NCBI RefSeq assembly: GCF_900091435.1
Contig: NZ_FMCS01000008.1
Coordinates: forward strand, 286,185 to 350,184
Source: Micromonospora chaiyaphumensis
GTDB taxonomy: Bacteria > Actinomycetota > Actinomycetes > Mycobacteriales > Micromonosporaceae
Length of the DNA stretch: 64,000 nucleotides
Direction of reading: 5' to 3'
Under the pieces are notes generated by a model. That model did no database searches. It was given only the letters and a program-made list of their open reading frames with translations, and was not told the origin of the DNA. This document shows positions 8,441-17,007 of this stretch, piece by piece. The position numbers and the translations under genes were made by a program. The first letter of the stretch is position 1. Each line of letters opens with the position of its first letter.

Positions 8441-9067
8441 GTGAAGTTTTCCTTCCGTCCCACCGAGGGCGCCTTCTACGAGCTCTTTACCAGGGCCGCG
8501 CAGAACCTGGTGAAGGGGACCGAGCTGCTCAACGAGCTGGCTCTGCCGGGCGTCGAGGTCCAGTCCGTGAGCGAGCGGCTCACCGAGGTCGAGCACGACA
8601 GCGACCAGATCACCCACGAGCTCTACAAGAAGATCAACTCCACCTTCATCACCCCCTTCGACCGGGAGGACATCTACCGTCTGGGCTCGCTGCTCGATGA
8701 CGTGATGGACCACCTGGAGGCGGTCGGCAACCTGCTCTACCTCTACGGCCTCACCAAGCTGCCCTCCCTGCCGCGCGAGATGCACGAGCTGGTCAACGTC
8801 CTCGACCAGCAGGCCAAGCTGACCGCCGAGGCGATGCCCCGGCTGAAGTCGATGAAGGATCTCGAGGACTACTGGATCGAGTGCAACCGACTCGAGAACG
8901 ACGGTGACCAGGCCTACCGGATGCTGCTGGTCCGCCTCTTCAGCGGTGAGTACGACGCGCTCACGGTGCTGAAGATGAAGGAGGTGGCCGACGAACTGGA
9001 GGCCGCCTGCGACGCCTTCGAGCACGTGGCCAACACAGTCGAGACCATCGCGGTCAAGGAGTCCTGA
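8441..9067 (+). CDS. DUF47 PhoU-like phosphate transport accessory protein
   Basis: The 208-residue all-helical protein matches the DUF47 family, which is distantly related to PhoU. It has an RLTEVEHDSDQITHEL helix and PFDREDIYRLGSLLDDVMDHLE, which carries the acidic metal-binding residues. DUF47 proteins are typically encoded with Pit permeases and are thought to control or couple transport. Here the pit gene starts 4 bases after its stop. It has a GTG start with GAGG about 8 bases upstream. Expression probably responds to phosphate through the PHO box at 8294-8322. Confidence 0.9.
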   Translation: MKFSFRPTEGAFYELFTRAAQNLVKGTELLNELALPGVEVQSVSERLTEVEHDSDQITHELYKKINSTFITPFDREDIYRLGSLLDDVMDHLEAVGNLLYLYGLTKLPSLPREMHELVNVLDQQAKLTAEAMPRLKSMKDLEDYWIECNRLENDGDQAYRMLLVRLFSGEYDALTVLKMKEVADELEAACDAFEHVANTVETIAVKES

Positions 9068-9071
9068 TCCC

Positions 9072-10076
9072 GTGAGTCCCGAACTCATCGCCGTGCTGGC
9101 GGTGATCGTGGTCGCCATGGCGTTCGACTACACGAACGGCTTCCATGACGCGGCGAACGCGATCGCCACCAGCGTGTCCACCCGCGCGCTGACACCCCGG
9201 GTCGCCCTCGCGCTGGCCGCCGTCGGCAACTTCGTCGGCGCGCACTTCGGCGCCGGGGTGGCCAAGACGGTCGGCGACGGCCTGGTCACACTGCCCACCG
9301 GGATCGAGAGCCTGGGGGTGGTCTTCGCCGGGGTGCTCGGCGCGATCGCCTGGAACCTGATCACCTGGTACTTCGGCCTCCCGTCGTCCTCCTCGCACGC
9401 CCTCTTCGGCGGCCTGGTCGGGGCGACCCTGTTCGCCAACGACGGTGTCGTGCAGTGGGGCAACATCCTCGAGAAGGTCATCATCCCGATGGTGCTCTCG
9501 CCGGTGGTCGGCCTCGTGCTCGGCTTCCTGGTGATGCTGGCGATCCTGTGGCTGTTCCGGAAGGGCCAGCCCGGCAAGCTCAACCGCGGCTTCCGCTGGG
9601 CCCAGACCGCCTCGGCGGCGGCCATGTCGGTCGGCCACGGCATGCAGGACGCCGCCAAGACCATGGGCATCATCGTGCTGGCCCTCTACACGGGTGGCTT
9701 CCAGGAGTCCAAGACGCACATCCCCGGCTGGGTGTTCTGGACGTCGGCGGCCATGCTGGCGGCCGGCACCTACGCGGGTGGCTGGCGGATCATCCGGACC
9801 CTGGGCCGGAAGATCATCGACCTGGGCCCGCCGGAGGGCTTCGCGGCCGAGACCGTGGCCAGCGCCGTGCTCTACTTCAACGCCCTGGTGCTGAAGGCCC
9901 CGATCTCCACCACCCACACGATCACCTCGGCGATCATGGGTGTCGGCGCGACCAAGCGGCTCTCCGCGGTCCGCTGGAACGTGGCCGGCAACATCGTGAT
10001 CGCCTGGATCATCACGTTCCCGGCCGCCGCGGCGATCGCCTGCCTGGCGTATTTGCTGGTCCGCCCGCTCTTCTGA
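9072..10076 (+). CDS. pit: Low-affinity inorganic phosphate transporter, Pit family
   Basis: The 334-residue membrane protein has the PitA/PiT signature twice: FDYTNGFHDAANAIATSVST near the N-terminus and a degenerate copy, including APISTTHTITSAIMGVGATK, in the C-terminal half. About ten transmembrane segments surround a central loop. Pit carriers take up metal-phosphate with protons when phosphate is plentiful, unlike the ATP-driven Pst system at 15-19 kb. It is in an operon with the DUF47 gene and is followed by a strong hairpin terminator. The start is GTG. Confidence 0.95.
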   Translation: MSPELIAVLAVIVVAMAFDYTNGFHDAANAIATSVSTRALTPRVALALAAVGNFVGAHFGAGVAKTVGDGLVTLPTGIESLGVVFAGVLGAIAWNLITWYFGLPSSSSHALFGGLVGATLFANDGVVQWGNILEKVIIPMVLSPVVGLVLGFLVMLAILWLFRKGQPGKLNRGFRWAQTASAAAMSVGHGMQDAAKTMGIIVLALYTGGFQESKTHIPGWVFWTSAAMLAAGTYAGGWRIIRTLGRKIIDLGPPEGFAAETVASAVLYFNALVLKAPISTTHTITSAIMGVGATKRLSAVRWNVAGNIVIAWIITFPAAAAIACLAYLLVRPLF

Positions 10077-10088
10077 GCGCCCGACGTC

Positions 10089-10120
10089 GAGGGGTTCCCC
10101 GCCGTGGCGGGGGACCCCTC
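10089..10120. terminator. Bidirectional terminator between pit and the oxidoreductase
   Basis: GAGGGGTTCCCCGCC pairs with GGCGGGGGACCCCTC with a single G-T wobble. The helix sits between convergent genes and overlaps the oxidoreductase stop codon. Confidence 0.75.
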
Positions 10121-11087
10121 ACGCGTAGGTGACGCCGATCCGGGCCTTGATGTCGTCCACCAGGCCCATCAGCTCCAGGGTGGTGTCGTGCGGCACCAGC
10201 GGGCTCTCGATCAGCCCCGCCTCCAGGCAGCGCTGCACCTCGATCGCCTCGTACTGGTAGCCGCCGCCGGCCAGGTCGGCCGGGATGGTCTCCGGCTCCG
10301 CGCCGGCCCGGTGCAGCACCGCCGCGGCGGGCCGGTAGAACGGCTCCGGCAGGTCGATCCGGCCGGTCGTGCCGGTGATCGCGGCGGTGATCGCGGTCGC
10401 GCCGACGATCCCGCAGCTCAGCGTGGCCACCGCCCCCGAGTCCCAGCCCAGGACGATGCCGGTGTTCTCGTCCACCGACTCAGGGCTCAGCTTCGCCCAG
10501 GCGTGCACCTGCTGCGGCACGCCGAGCACCAGGTGGGCCAGGCTCAGCGGGTAGACGCCGAGATCGAGCAGGGCGCCGCCGCCCAGCGTCCGGGCCCGCA
10601 TCCGGTGCTCCGGGGGGAACGGGCCGGCCGCGCCGAAGTCCGCCCGGACGTGGGTGACCTCGCCGATCGCGCCGTCCCGGATCAGCTCCAGCACCCGCAG
10701 GATGAGCGGGTTCGTCCGCATCCACATGGCCTCCATGAGGAAGACTCCGCGGGCGCGGGCCGTCTCGACCAGCTCGGTGGTGGTGGGCAGGTCGAGCGTG
10801 CAGGGCTTCTCCACCAGCACGGCCTTGTCGCCGGCCAGGCAGGTGAGGGCCGCCTCGTGGTGCGCGGCGTGCGGGGTGGCCACGTAGATGACGTCCACGT
10901 CCGGGTCCGCGGCCAGTTCCGCCCAGGAGGCGTACGCCCGGGGGATGCTGTGCCGCTGCGCGAACAGGTCGGCGCTCTCCCGGGTACGCGAGCCGACCGC
11001 CACCAGCTCGGCCCCGGGCGCGAGCCGCAGGTCCTCGGCGAAGCGAGCGGCGATGTTTCCGGTGGCCAGGATTCCCCAACGCGTCAT
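10119..11087 (-). CDS. Gfo/Idh/MocA-family NAD(P)-dependent oxidoreductase
   Basis: The 322-residue protein starts with a Rossmann nucleotide-binding motif (GILATGNIAARF) and carries the Gfo/Idh/MocA signature VEKPCTLD, followed by the alpha/beta substrate domain with GGALLDLGVYPL. Members oxidise or isomerise sugars, inositols or related polyols. The substrate is not predictable here and there is no sugar operon next to it. TAGCGT ends 6 bases before the ATG, suggesting a leaderless transcript. It diverges from nothing and runs toward the pit terminator. Confidence 0.9.
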   Translation of the reverse strand: MTRWGILATGNIAARFAEDLRLAPGAELVAVGSRTRESADLFAQRHSIPRAYASWAELAADPDVDVIYVATPHAAHHEAALTCLAGDKAVLVEKPCTLDLPTTTELVETARARGVFLMEAMWMRTNPLILRVLELIRDGAIGEVTHVRADFGAAGPFPPEHRMRARTLGGGALLDLGVYPLSLAHLVLGVPQQVHAWAKLSPESVDENTGIVLGWDSGAVATLSCGIVGATAITAAITGTTGRIDLPEPFYRPAAAVLHRAGAEPETIPADLAGGGYQYEAIEVQRCLEAGLIESPLVPHDTTLELMGLVDDIKARIGVTYA

Positions 11088-11147
11088 GCCGGCACGCTAT
11101 CCCGAGCCGTCGCGCCGCCGGGAGGAAGATCCATCCGTCGGGAAGGC

Positions 11148-11735
11148 TCAGTGCGGTGCGTCGGCCGCGGCCGCTCGGGCGGCCCGCTCGATCGCCGCAC
11201 GCCGCGCCGCCCAGGTCGCCCTGTCGGGTTCCAGGTGTGCGTATTCGGCTGCTGCCCCGGTGGAGCCGTCGAGCTGTTCGCGGAGGATGTCGGCGTGTCC
11301 GGCGTGCCGGCTCGTCTCGGTGAGCACGTGGACCAGGATGTTGAACAGCTTCACGTCGGGGCGTGGCCACCAGGGCACGTACCCGGGCGAGTCGATGGCG
11401 AGGGCGTCGATCGTCGCGTCCGAGTGCTTCCACACCCGCCGGTAGCGGCCGATGATCTCCTCGCGCGTCTCGTGCTCGGTCGCCCACATGTCGGTGCCGT
11501 CGTCGTCGACGTCCCACGGGGCCACGGGCTCGGGGGACGGCCGGCCGAAGACCTCACCGAAGTACCTGCATTCCATTATCGACAGGTGCTTGACCAGGCC
11601 GAGCAGGTTGGTACCCGTCACGGTCAGGGGGCGGCGCACGTCGTACTCGGACAGCCCGTCGAGCTTCCACAGCACCGTCTCGCGGATCGAGCGCAGGTCG
11701 TCGTGCAGGTACTCTTTCGCGAACTCATCGATCAT
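11148..11735 (-). CDS. DinB-like (DUF664) protein
   Basis: The 195-residue protein has the four-helix DinB/YfiT fold pattern. A histidine in LLGLVKHLSIMECRYFG and an HVLTETSRHAGHADILRE segment supply the usual three-histidine metal site. Many actinobacterial members use mycothiol or bacillithiol as cofactor, but function has not been established for DUF664. I chose the ATG at 11735 (MIDEFAKEYL). An in-frame ATG 18 bases upstream is an alternative, and the longer frame looks non-coding. The gene stands alone. Confidence 0.82.
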   Translation of the reverse strand: MIDEFAKEYLHDDLRSIRETVLWKLDGLSEYDVRRPLTVTGTNLLGLVKHLSIMECRYFGEVFGRPSPEPVAPWDVDDDGTDMWATEHETREEIIGRYRRVWKHSDATIDALAIDSPGYVPWWPRPDVKLFNILVHVLTETSRHAGHADILREQLDGSTGAAAEYAHLEPDRATWAARRAAIERAARAAAADAPH

Positions 11736-12010
11736 GGGCCCCGACCCTGCCATCCGCCGCCCATCGGCGCGGCCCGGGGGCCGACTCAACGGCGCGTCCA
11801 AGAGAACAGAGCGGACCGTCGAGGCCGGCCATGGTCCGCGAGCGCCTAGAAATCTGATGACGTGGATGAATCACTTCGGCCCGCCCCATCGCGCCCGGAC
11901 GGGGATGGGGTGGCGATTCACCTACGACATCAAGTTGGTGGGGCGGGCAAGCCGTCGTCCCGATCGTCCGCTGCCCGCATGATCCACTGCTGGGAACTAG
12001 GCTCGGGGGC
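11736..12010. other. Intergenic region between divergent DUF664 and Nudix genes
   Basis: No coding frame is convincing here. A CCCCATC/GATGGGG inverted repeat (around 11884-11910) with an inner CCCG/CGGG stem is present. TAGGCT at 11998-12003 is the probable -10 of the Nudix gene. Confidence 0.5.
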
Positions 12011-12838
12011 ATGACGATCGACGGCTTCGCGGCGCCGCCCGCCCTGGTGGAGCACGCCCGCCGGTTCCGCGCCGAGGGTGGTGTGCCGGCCGTGCCCCGG
12101 GTCGCCGCCACCGTGCTGCTGCTCCGCCCGGCCGGTGCGGACTTCGAGGTCTACCTGATCCGCCGGGTGGCCGCCATGACCTTCGGCGGGATGTACGCCT
12201 TCCCCGGCGGCGGCGTGGACCGCTCGGACTCGCAGGCCCACCTGGGCTGGGCGGGCCCGACGCCGGCCGAGTGGGGCGAGCGGCTCCGCCTCGATCCGGC
12301 CGCCGCGCAGGCGGTGGTCTGCGCCGCCGCCCGCGAGGTCTTCGAGGAGGCGGGCGTGCTGCTGGCCGGCCCGGACGCCGGGACCGTGGTGGGCGACGTC
12401 AGCGGCGACGACTGGGAGGCGGCCCGCCAGGACCTGGTGGCCCGGCGGGCCGGCTTCGCCGACCTGCTGGCCGGGAAGGGCCTCACCCTCCGGTCCGACC
12501 TGCTGCTGCCGTGGAGCCGGTGGATCACCCCGGAGTTCGAGCCCCGCCGCTTCGACACCTACTTCTTCGTCGCCCTGCTGCCGGAGGGGCAGCGGACCCG
12601 GGACGTCTCCGGCGAGGCCGACCACACGCTGTGGCTGCGCCCGGCGGACGCCCTGGCCCGGGCGGAGGCCGGCGAGCTCACCATGCTCCCGCCCACGATG
12701 GTCACCCTCGGCGAGGTGGCCGCCGCCGGCGACCTGGCGGGCGTGGCCCGCGCGGCGGCCGGGCGCGAGCCCGGCACCCCGGTCACCCCGCACCTGGACC
12801 TCTCCGACGCCGAGGCGCCCCGCTTCCGCCTGTCCTGA
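12011..12838 (+). CDS. Nudix hydrolase, NUDT19-like with interrupted Nudix box
   Basis: The 275-residue protein contains the two halves of a Nudix box: PGGGVD at residues 65-70 and REVFEEAGVLL beginning at residue 108. The canonical box has about 14 residues between these points; here about 27 extra residues are inserted, as in the NUDT19/NUDT7-like coenzyme A diphosphatase group. Coenzyme A or acyl-CoA hydrolysis is therefore the best guess, inferred from architecture only. TAGGCT ends 7 bases before the ATG (leaderless). Its stop lies 2 bases from the stop of the convergent WYL regulator. Confidence 0.85.
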   Translation: MTIDGFAAPPALVEHARRFRAEGGVPAVPRVAATVLLLRPAGADFEVYLIRRVAAMTFGGMYAFPGGGVDRSDSQAHLGWAGPTPAEWGERLRLDPAAAQAVVCAAAREVFEEAGVLLAGPDAGTVVGDVSGDDWEAARQDLVARRAGFADLLAGKGLTLRSDLLLPWSRWITPEFEPRRFDTYFFVALLPEGQRTRDVSGEADHTLWLRPADALARAEAGELTMLPPTMVTLGEVAAAGDLAGVARAAAGREPGTPVTPHLDLSDAEAPRFRLS

Positions 12839-12840
12839 CC

Positions 12841-13797
12841 TCACCCGGCGGCGCGGAGGTAGCGGGCCGCGAGGGTACGCAGGAGGTCGGCCAGTTCGGG
12901 CGGGTCCTCGACGGTGAAGTCGAGGTCGAGCAGGCCGAGCCAGACCGCGATGGTCTCCAGCCGGTCGGCGCCGGTGTGCAGGAGGCAGGCCGTGTCGCCG
13001 GCCGGCTCGACGGTGCCGACGGCCGGGTTGATCCGGTCGGCCACCACCTCGGCAGGGGCGTGCACGCGCACCGTGGCCCGGTGCCGCCACGCGGCCGCGG
13101 AGACCCCGTGCCGGACCCGGTCCACCACGTCACCGGGCAGGTCACGGGCCGCGAAGCGGGGGCCGGTCGGGGTACGCGGGCTGATCCGGTCCACCCGGAA
13201 GGTGCGCCAGTCGTCCCGCGCCGGGTCGAAGGCCACCAGGTACCAGCGCCGACCCCAGTTGACCAGCCGGTACGGCTCGACGTCCCGCCGGTCGGCGGTC
13301 CCGTCGTGCCGGACGTAGTCGAAGCGCAGCCGCTCCCGGTCGCGGCAGGCGGCCCCGATCAGGCTGAGCGTCCCGGCGTCCACGGTCGGGCCGGGCTGGT
13401 CGTGCGGGACCCGGACGGTGTGCGTGTGCAGGGCGGTGACCCGGCGCCGCAGCCGGTGGGGGAGCACCTGCTCCAGCTTGGCCAGCGCCCGCAGCGAGGT
13501 CTCCTCGATGCCGGCCACGCTGCCGCCCGCCGCCGTACGCAGCCCGACCGCCACGGCCACCGCCTCCTCGTCGTCGAGGAGCAGTGGGGGAAGGGCCGCG
13601 CCGGCGCCCAGCCGGTAGCCGCCGACCGCGCCCCGGGTGCCGTGCACCGGGTAGCCGAGTGCGCGCAGCCGCTCCACGTCGTTGCGCACGGTGCGGGTGC
13701 TCACCGCCAGGCGGTCGGCCAGTTCGGCGCCGGTCCAGTCGCGCGGGGTCTGCAACAGCGACAGCAGGCGCAGCAGTCGCGCCGAGGTCTCCAACAT
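12841..13797 (-). CDS. WYL-domain transcriptional regulator (YafY type)
   Basis: The 318-residue regulator has an N-terminal winged helix (WTGAELADRLAVSTRTVRND, residues about 20-40) with a GGYRLGAG wing. A WYL domain follows, around WYLVAFDPARDDWRTFRVDRI, and then the WCX extension. WYL domains sense small ligands or nucleic acids. The gene is divergent from an epoxide hydrolase, and an 8-bp dyad lies between them, so it probably regulates both. CAGAAT ends 7 bases upstream of the ATG. It belongs to a family often paired with one enzyme gene. Confidence 0.9.
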   Translation of the reverse strand: MLETSARLLRLLSLLQTPRDWTGAELADRLAVSTRTVRNDVERLRALGYPVHGTRGAVGGYRLGAGAALPPLLLDDEEAVAVAVGLRTAAGGSVAGIEETSLRALAKLEQVLPHRLRRRVTALHTHTVRVPHDQPGPTVDAGTLSLIGAACRDRERLRFDYVRHDGTADRRDVEPYRLVNWGRRWYLVAFDPARDDWRTFRVDRISPRTPTGPRFAARDLPGDVVDRVRHGVSAAAWRHRATVRVHAPAEVVADRINPAVGTVEPAGDTACLLHTGADRLETIAVWLGLLDLDFTVEDPPELADLLRTLAARYLRAAG

Positions 13798-13817
13798 TTC
13801 CCGGATTCTGCCAGCGC

Positions 13818-13840
13818 ATTAGGAATGGACCGTTCCTAAT
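13818..13840. promoter_or_regulatory. Divergent operator dyad for the WYL regulator
   Basis: ATTAGGAA and TTCCTAAT are perfect 8-bp inverted repeats around a 7-base spacer. The dyad covers the -35 positions of both divergent leaderless promoters (CAGAAT on minus, TACGCT 13848-13853 on plus). Confidence 0.7.
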
Positions 13841-13859
13841 CCCTTCCTACGCTCGGGGC

Positions 13860-15050
13860 ATGACTGACAACACCGCGATCGTCCCGTTCCGCATCGACGT
13901 GACGCAGGCCGACCTGGACGACCTCGCCGACCGGCTGGCCCGGACCCGCTGGGCCGAGGAACTGCCTGCCGACCCCGCCCCGGCCGCTCCCGCCGGCCCG
14001 GTCCCGCCCGGCTGGGAGTACGGCGTCCCGCTGAGCTGGGTGCGGCGGCTGGCCGAGCGCTGGCGCACCACCTACGACTGGCGGGAGTGGGAGGCGCGGC
14101 TCAACGCGTACCCGCAGTTCACCACCGAGATCGACGGGCAGCGGGTGCACTTCCTGCACGTCCGCTCGCCCGAGCCGGGGGCCACCCCGCTGATCCTCAC
14201 CCACGGCTGGCCGGGCACCGTTGCCGAGTGGCTGGACGTGATCGGCCCGCTGACCGACCCGCGAGCGCACGGCGGCGACCCGGCCGACGCGTTCCACCTG
14301 GTCATCCCGTCCGTACCGGGGTTCGGCTTCTCCGGGCCGACCCGGGAGCGCGGCTGGAACCGTCACCGGGTGGCCCGGGCCTGGGCCGAGCTGATGCGCC
14401 GCCTCGGCTACGAGCGGTACGGCGCGGCCGGCAACGACCTCGGCGCGTTCGTCTCCCCCGAGGTGGGCCGGGCCGACCCGGAGCACGTGCTGGGGGTGCA
14501 CGTCACGCAGGTCTTCTCCCTGCCGTCCGGTGACCCCGCCGAGCTTGCCGCGCTCACCGAGGAGGAGCGGGGCAAGGTGGCGTTCGCCGACTGGTTCGTG
14601 CAGCGGCGGGGCGCCTACGACAAGCTGCACTCGACCGAGCCGCAGAACGTCGCGCACGCGCTGGCCGACTCGCCGGTGGGCCTGCTCGGCTGGCTGGGCC
14701 AGCTCATGGGGGACCAGATCGACGTCGACCACGTGCTCACCAACACGACGATCTACTGGTTGACCAACACGGCCGCCTCGGCGGCCCGCTACTACTACGA
14801 GGACGCCGAGGTGGTGCACCCGACACAGAAGGTCAACGGCCGGGGCACGGCGGTGCCGGAGCCGACCACCGTGCCGCTCGGCCTGGCCAACTTCGCCTGG
14901 GACTTCCAGTCGATCCGCACGCTCGCCGAGCGCGACCACAAGAACATCGTCTCCTGGCACACGTACGACCGGGGCGGGCACTTCGCCGCCCACCAGGTGC
15001 CCGACCTGCTGGTGACGGACCTCCGGCGGTTCTTCGCCGCGCTGCGCTGA
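13860..15050 (+). CDS. Epoxide hydrolase (EHN + alpha/beta hydrolase)
   Basis: The 396-residue enzyme has the N-terminal EHN domain (about residues 5-110) typical of microsomal-type epoxide hydrolases, then an alpha/beta hydrolase core. HGWP at 115-118 forms the oxyanion hole, the nucleophile is Asp193 in AAGNDLGAF, and the likely base is His374 in RGGHFAAH. Such enzymes open epoxides to diols and may detoxify xenobiotics or juvenile-hormone-like compounds; the physiological substrate is unknown. TACGCT ends 6 bases before the ATG, and the divergent WYL regulator is the probable controller. A strong terminator follows. Confidence 0.93.
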   Translation: MTDNTAIVPFRIDVTQADLDDLADRLARTRWAEELPADPAPAAPAGPVPPGWEYGVPLSWVRRLAERWRTTYDWREWEARLNAYPQFTTEIDGQRVHFLHVRSPEPGATPLILTHGWPGTVAEWLDVIGPLTDPRAHGGDPADAFHLVIPSVPGFGFSGPTRERGWNRHRVARAWAELMRRLGYERYGAAGNDLGAFVSPEVGRADPEHVLGVHVTQVFSLPSGDPAELAALTEEERGKVAFADWFVQRRGAYDKLHSTEPQNVAHALADSPVGLLGWLGQLMGDQIDVDHVLTNTTIYWLTNTAASAARYYYEDAEVVHPTQKVNGRGTAVPEPTTVPLGLANFAWDFQSIRTLAERDHKNIVSWHTYDRGGHFAAHQVPDLLVTDLRRFFAALR

Positions 15051-15066
15051 GCCGGCGCGGACACGC

Positions 15067-15100
15067 CGAGGGCCCCGGTCGGGATCGACCGGGGCCCTCG
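15067..15100. terminator. Bidirectional terminator between epoxide hydrolase and pstB
   Basis: CGAGGGCCCCGGTCG and CGACCGGGGCCCTCG form a perfect 15-bp stem with a GGAT tetraloop. Confidence 0.85.
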
Positions 15101-15121
15101 CGGACCGGGCTTGTCAGCGGC

Positions 15122-15898
15122 TCAGCCGAAGCGGCCGGTGATGTAGTCCTCGGTCTTCTTCTGGCTCGGGTTGCTGAAGATCTTCTGGGTGTTGTCGTAC
15201 TCGATGAGCCGGCCCGGGTCGCCGGTCTTCTCGATGGAGAAGAAGGCGGTCCGGTCGGACACCCGGGCGGCCTGCTGCATGTTGTGCGTGACGATGATGA
15301 TGGTGAACTTGTCCTTGAGCTGGAACATCAGGTCCTCGATGGCCAGCGTGGAGATCGGGTCCAGTGCCGAGCAGGGCTCGTCCATGAGCACCACCTGCGG
15401 CTCGACCGCGATGGTGCGGGCGATGCAGAGCCGCTGCTGCTGACCGCCGGAGAGGCCGGCGCCCGGCTTGCCGAGCCGGTCCTTCACCTCGTCCCAGAGG
15501 TTCGCCGAGCGGAGCGCCTTCTCGGCCGCCTCCTCCAGGATCGACTTGCGCCGGACGCCGTTGAGCCGCAGGCCGGCCACCACGTTCTCGAAGATGCTCA
15601 TGGTGGGGAACGGGTTCGGCCGCTGGAAGACCATGCCGATCATCCGGCGGACGGCGGTGACGTCGACGTCGCGGTCGTAGATGTCCTGGTTGTCGATGGT
15701 CAGGCTGCCCTCGACCCGGGCACCCGGGAGCACCTCGTGCATCCGGTTGATCGACCGCAGGAAGGTGGACTTCCCGCAGCCGGACGGGCCGATGAGGGCG
15801 GTGACCGTCTTGGGCTCGACGGTCAGGTTGATGTTCTCGATCGCCTTGAACCCGCCGTAGTAGGCGGTGACGTCGGTGGCTTCGATGCGCTTGGCCAT
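15122..15898 (-). CDS. pstB: Phosphate ABC transporter ATP-binding protein PstB
   Basis: The 258-residue ATPase has Walker A GPSGCGKST, Q-loop FQRPNPFP, the signature LSGGQQQR, Walker B VVLMDEPCSALD and the H-loop histidine in THNMQQAARVSD. The FQRPNPFP and HNMQQA sequences are PstB-specific. It powers high-affinity phosphate import with PstSCA. I chose the ATG at 15898 because GGAGGT sits 9 bases upstream; a longer in-frame start would overlap pstA. It is the last gene of the pstSCAB operon. Confidence 0.97.
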   Translation of the reverse strand: MAKRIEATDVTAYYGGFKAIENINLTVEPKTVTALIGPSGCGKSTFLRSINRMHEVLPGARVEGSLTIDNQDIYDRDVDVTAVRRMIGMVFQRPNPFPTMSIFENVVAGLRLNGVRRKSILEEAAEKALRSANLWDEVKDRLGKPGAGLSGGQQQRLCIARTIAVEPQVVLMDEPCSALDPISTLAIEDLMFQLKDKFTIIIVTHNMQQAARVSDRTAFFSIEKTGDPGRLIEYDNTQKIFSNPSQKKTEDYITGRFG

Positions 15899-15918
15899 GG
15901 TGGCGGTACCTCCGGGGT

Positions 15919-17007
15919 TCATCGGCCGAGCCGGTTACGACGGGCCAGCAACTTCGCCGCGACGGTCAGGACGAGGACGAGGACGACCAGGGTCAGCGCC
16001 GCGGTCCACGCCCGCGCCGGCGAGTACTTCGAGGCCTCGCCGGCCTGCTGGTAGACGAAGAGGGCCAGCGACGACTGGTTGTTCTCGAACGGGTTGAAGT
16101 TGATCGCGGCGCCGCCGCCGGCGACGAGCAGCACCGGCGCGGTCTCGCCGGCCGCCCGCGCGATGGCGAGCATGATGCCGGTGACGATGCCGGGCAGCGC
16201 GGTCGGCAGCACGACCCGCAGGATGGTCTTCCACTTCGGTACGCCGAGGGCGTAGGCGCCCTCGCGCAGCGGGGCCGGCACGAGGCGGAGCATCTCCTCG
16301 GTGGAGCGCACCACGGTCGGCAGCATGAGCACGCTCAGGGCCAGCGCGGCGGCGAAGCCGGAGAAGCCCGGCCGGCCGTCGTTGAACCACGGCGAGACGA
16401 CCAGCACCCAGAAGGCCAGCACGAACAGGCCGGTGACGATCGACGGGATGCCGGTCATCACGTCCACGAAGAAGCGGATGGTGAAGGCGAACCGGCCCCG
16501 GCCGTACTCGACGATGTAGATCGCGCACAGCACGCCGAGCGGGACGGTGATCAGCGTGGCGATGCCGACCTGCTCCAGGGTGCCGATGATGGCGTGGTAG
16601 GCGCCGCCGTTGGCGTCCCGGGCCCCGATGTTGTTCATCGAGGTGCCGAAGAAGTTGCCGTCCAGCCGCTCGGTGCCCTTGCTCACCAGGGTCCAGACCA
16701 CCGAGGCCAGCGGCAGCACCGCCAGCACGAAGGCGGAGTGGATGAGCGCGCTCCAGGTCCGGTTGCGGGCGGCCCGCCGGCCCTCCACCGCCTTCGCGGC
16801 GGTGTAGAGGCCGGCCAGGTAGAGCAGCGCGGCGATGACCACGACCAGGACCGGGCCGCCGATGCCGGCGCCGTAGACGATGCCGGCCGAGACCAGCAGT
16901 GCCACGACGGCGATGGCGGGCGCGGCGTACGCCGGGAGTCGCCGGGCCCGCAGCGTGAGCGGCTGGGCCGGCGGCTGCGGGCGGTGGGAGGTGACGGTGG
17001 TGGTCAT
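15919..17007 (-). CDS. pstA: Phosphate ABC transporter permease PstA
   Basis: The 362-residue permease has an extra N-terminal part with two or three transmembrane segments, and then a six-helix ABC permease core. Its EAA-loop region is AYALGVPKWKTILRVVLP, and GIPSIVTGLFV is also typical of PstA. It forms the membrane channel with PstC. Its ATG overlaps the pstC stop (ATGA), which indicates translational coupling. At 362 residues it is longer than enteric PstA (about 300), as is common in actinobacteria. Confidence 0.96.
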   Translation of the reverse strand: MTTTVTSHRPQPPAQPLTLRARRLPAYAAPAIAVVALLVSAGIVYGAGIGGPVLVVVIAALLYLAGLYTAAKAVEGRRAARNRTWSALIHSAFVLAVLPLASVVWTLVSKGTERLDGNFFGTSMNNIGARDANGGAYHAIIGTLEQVGIATLITVPLGVLCAIYIVEYGRGRFAFTIRFFVDVMTGIPSIVTGLFVLAFWVLVVSPWFNDGRPGFSGFAAALALSVLMLPTVVRSTEEMLRLVPAPLREGAYALGVPKWKTILRVVLPTALPGIVTGIMLAIARAAGETAPVLLVAGGGAAINFNPFENNQSSLALFVYQQAGEASKYSPARAWTAALTLVVLVLVLTVAAKLLARRNRLGR

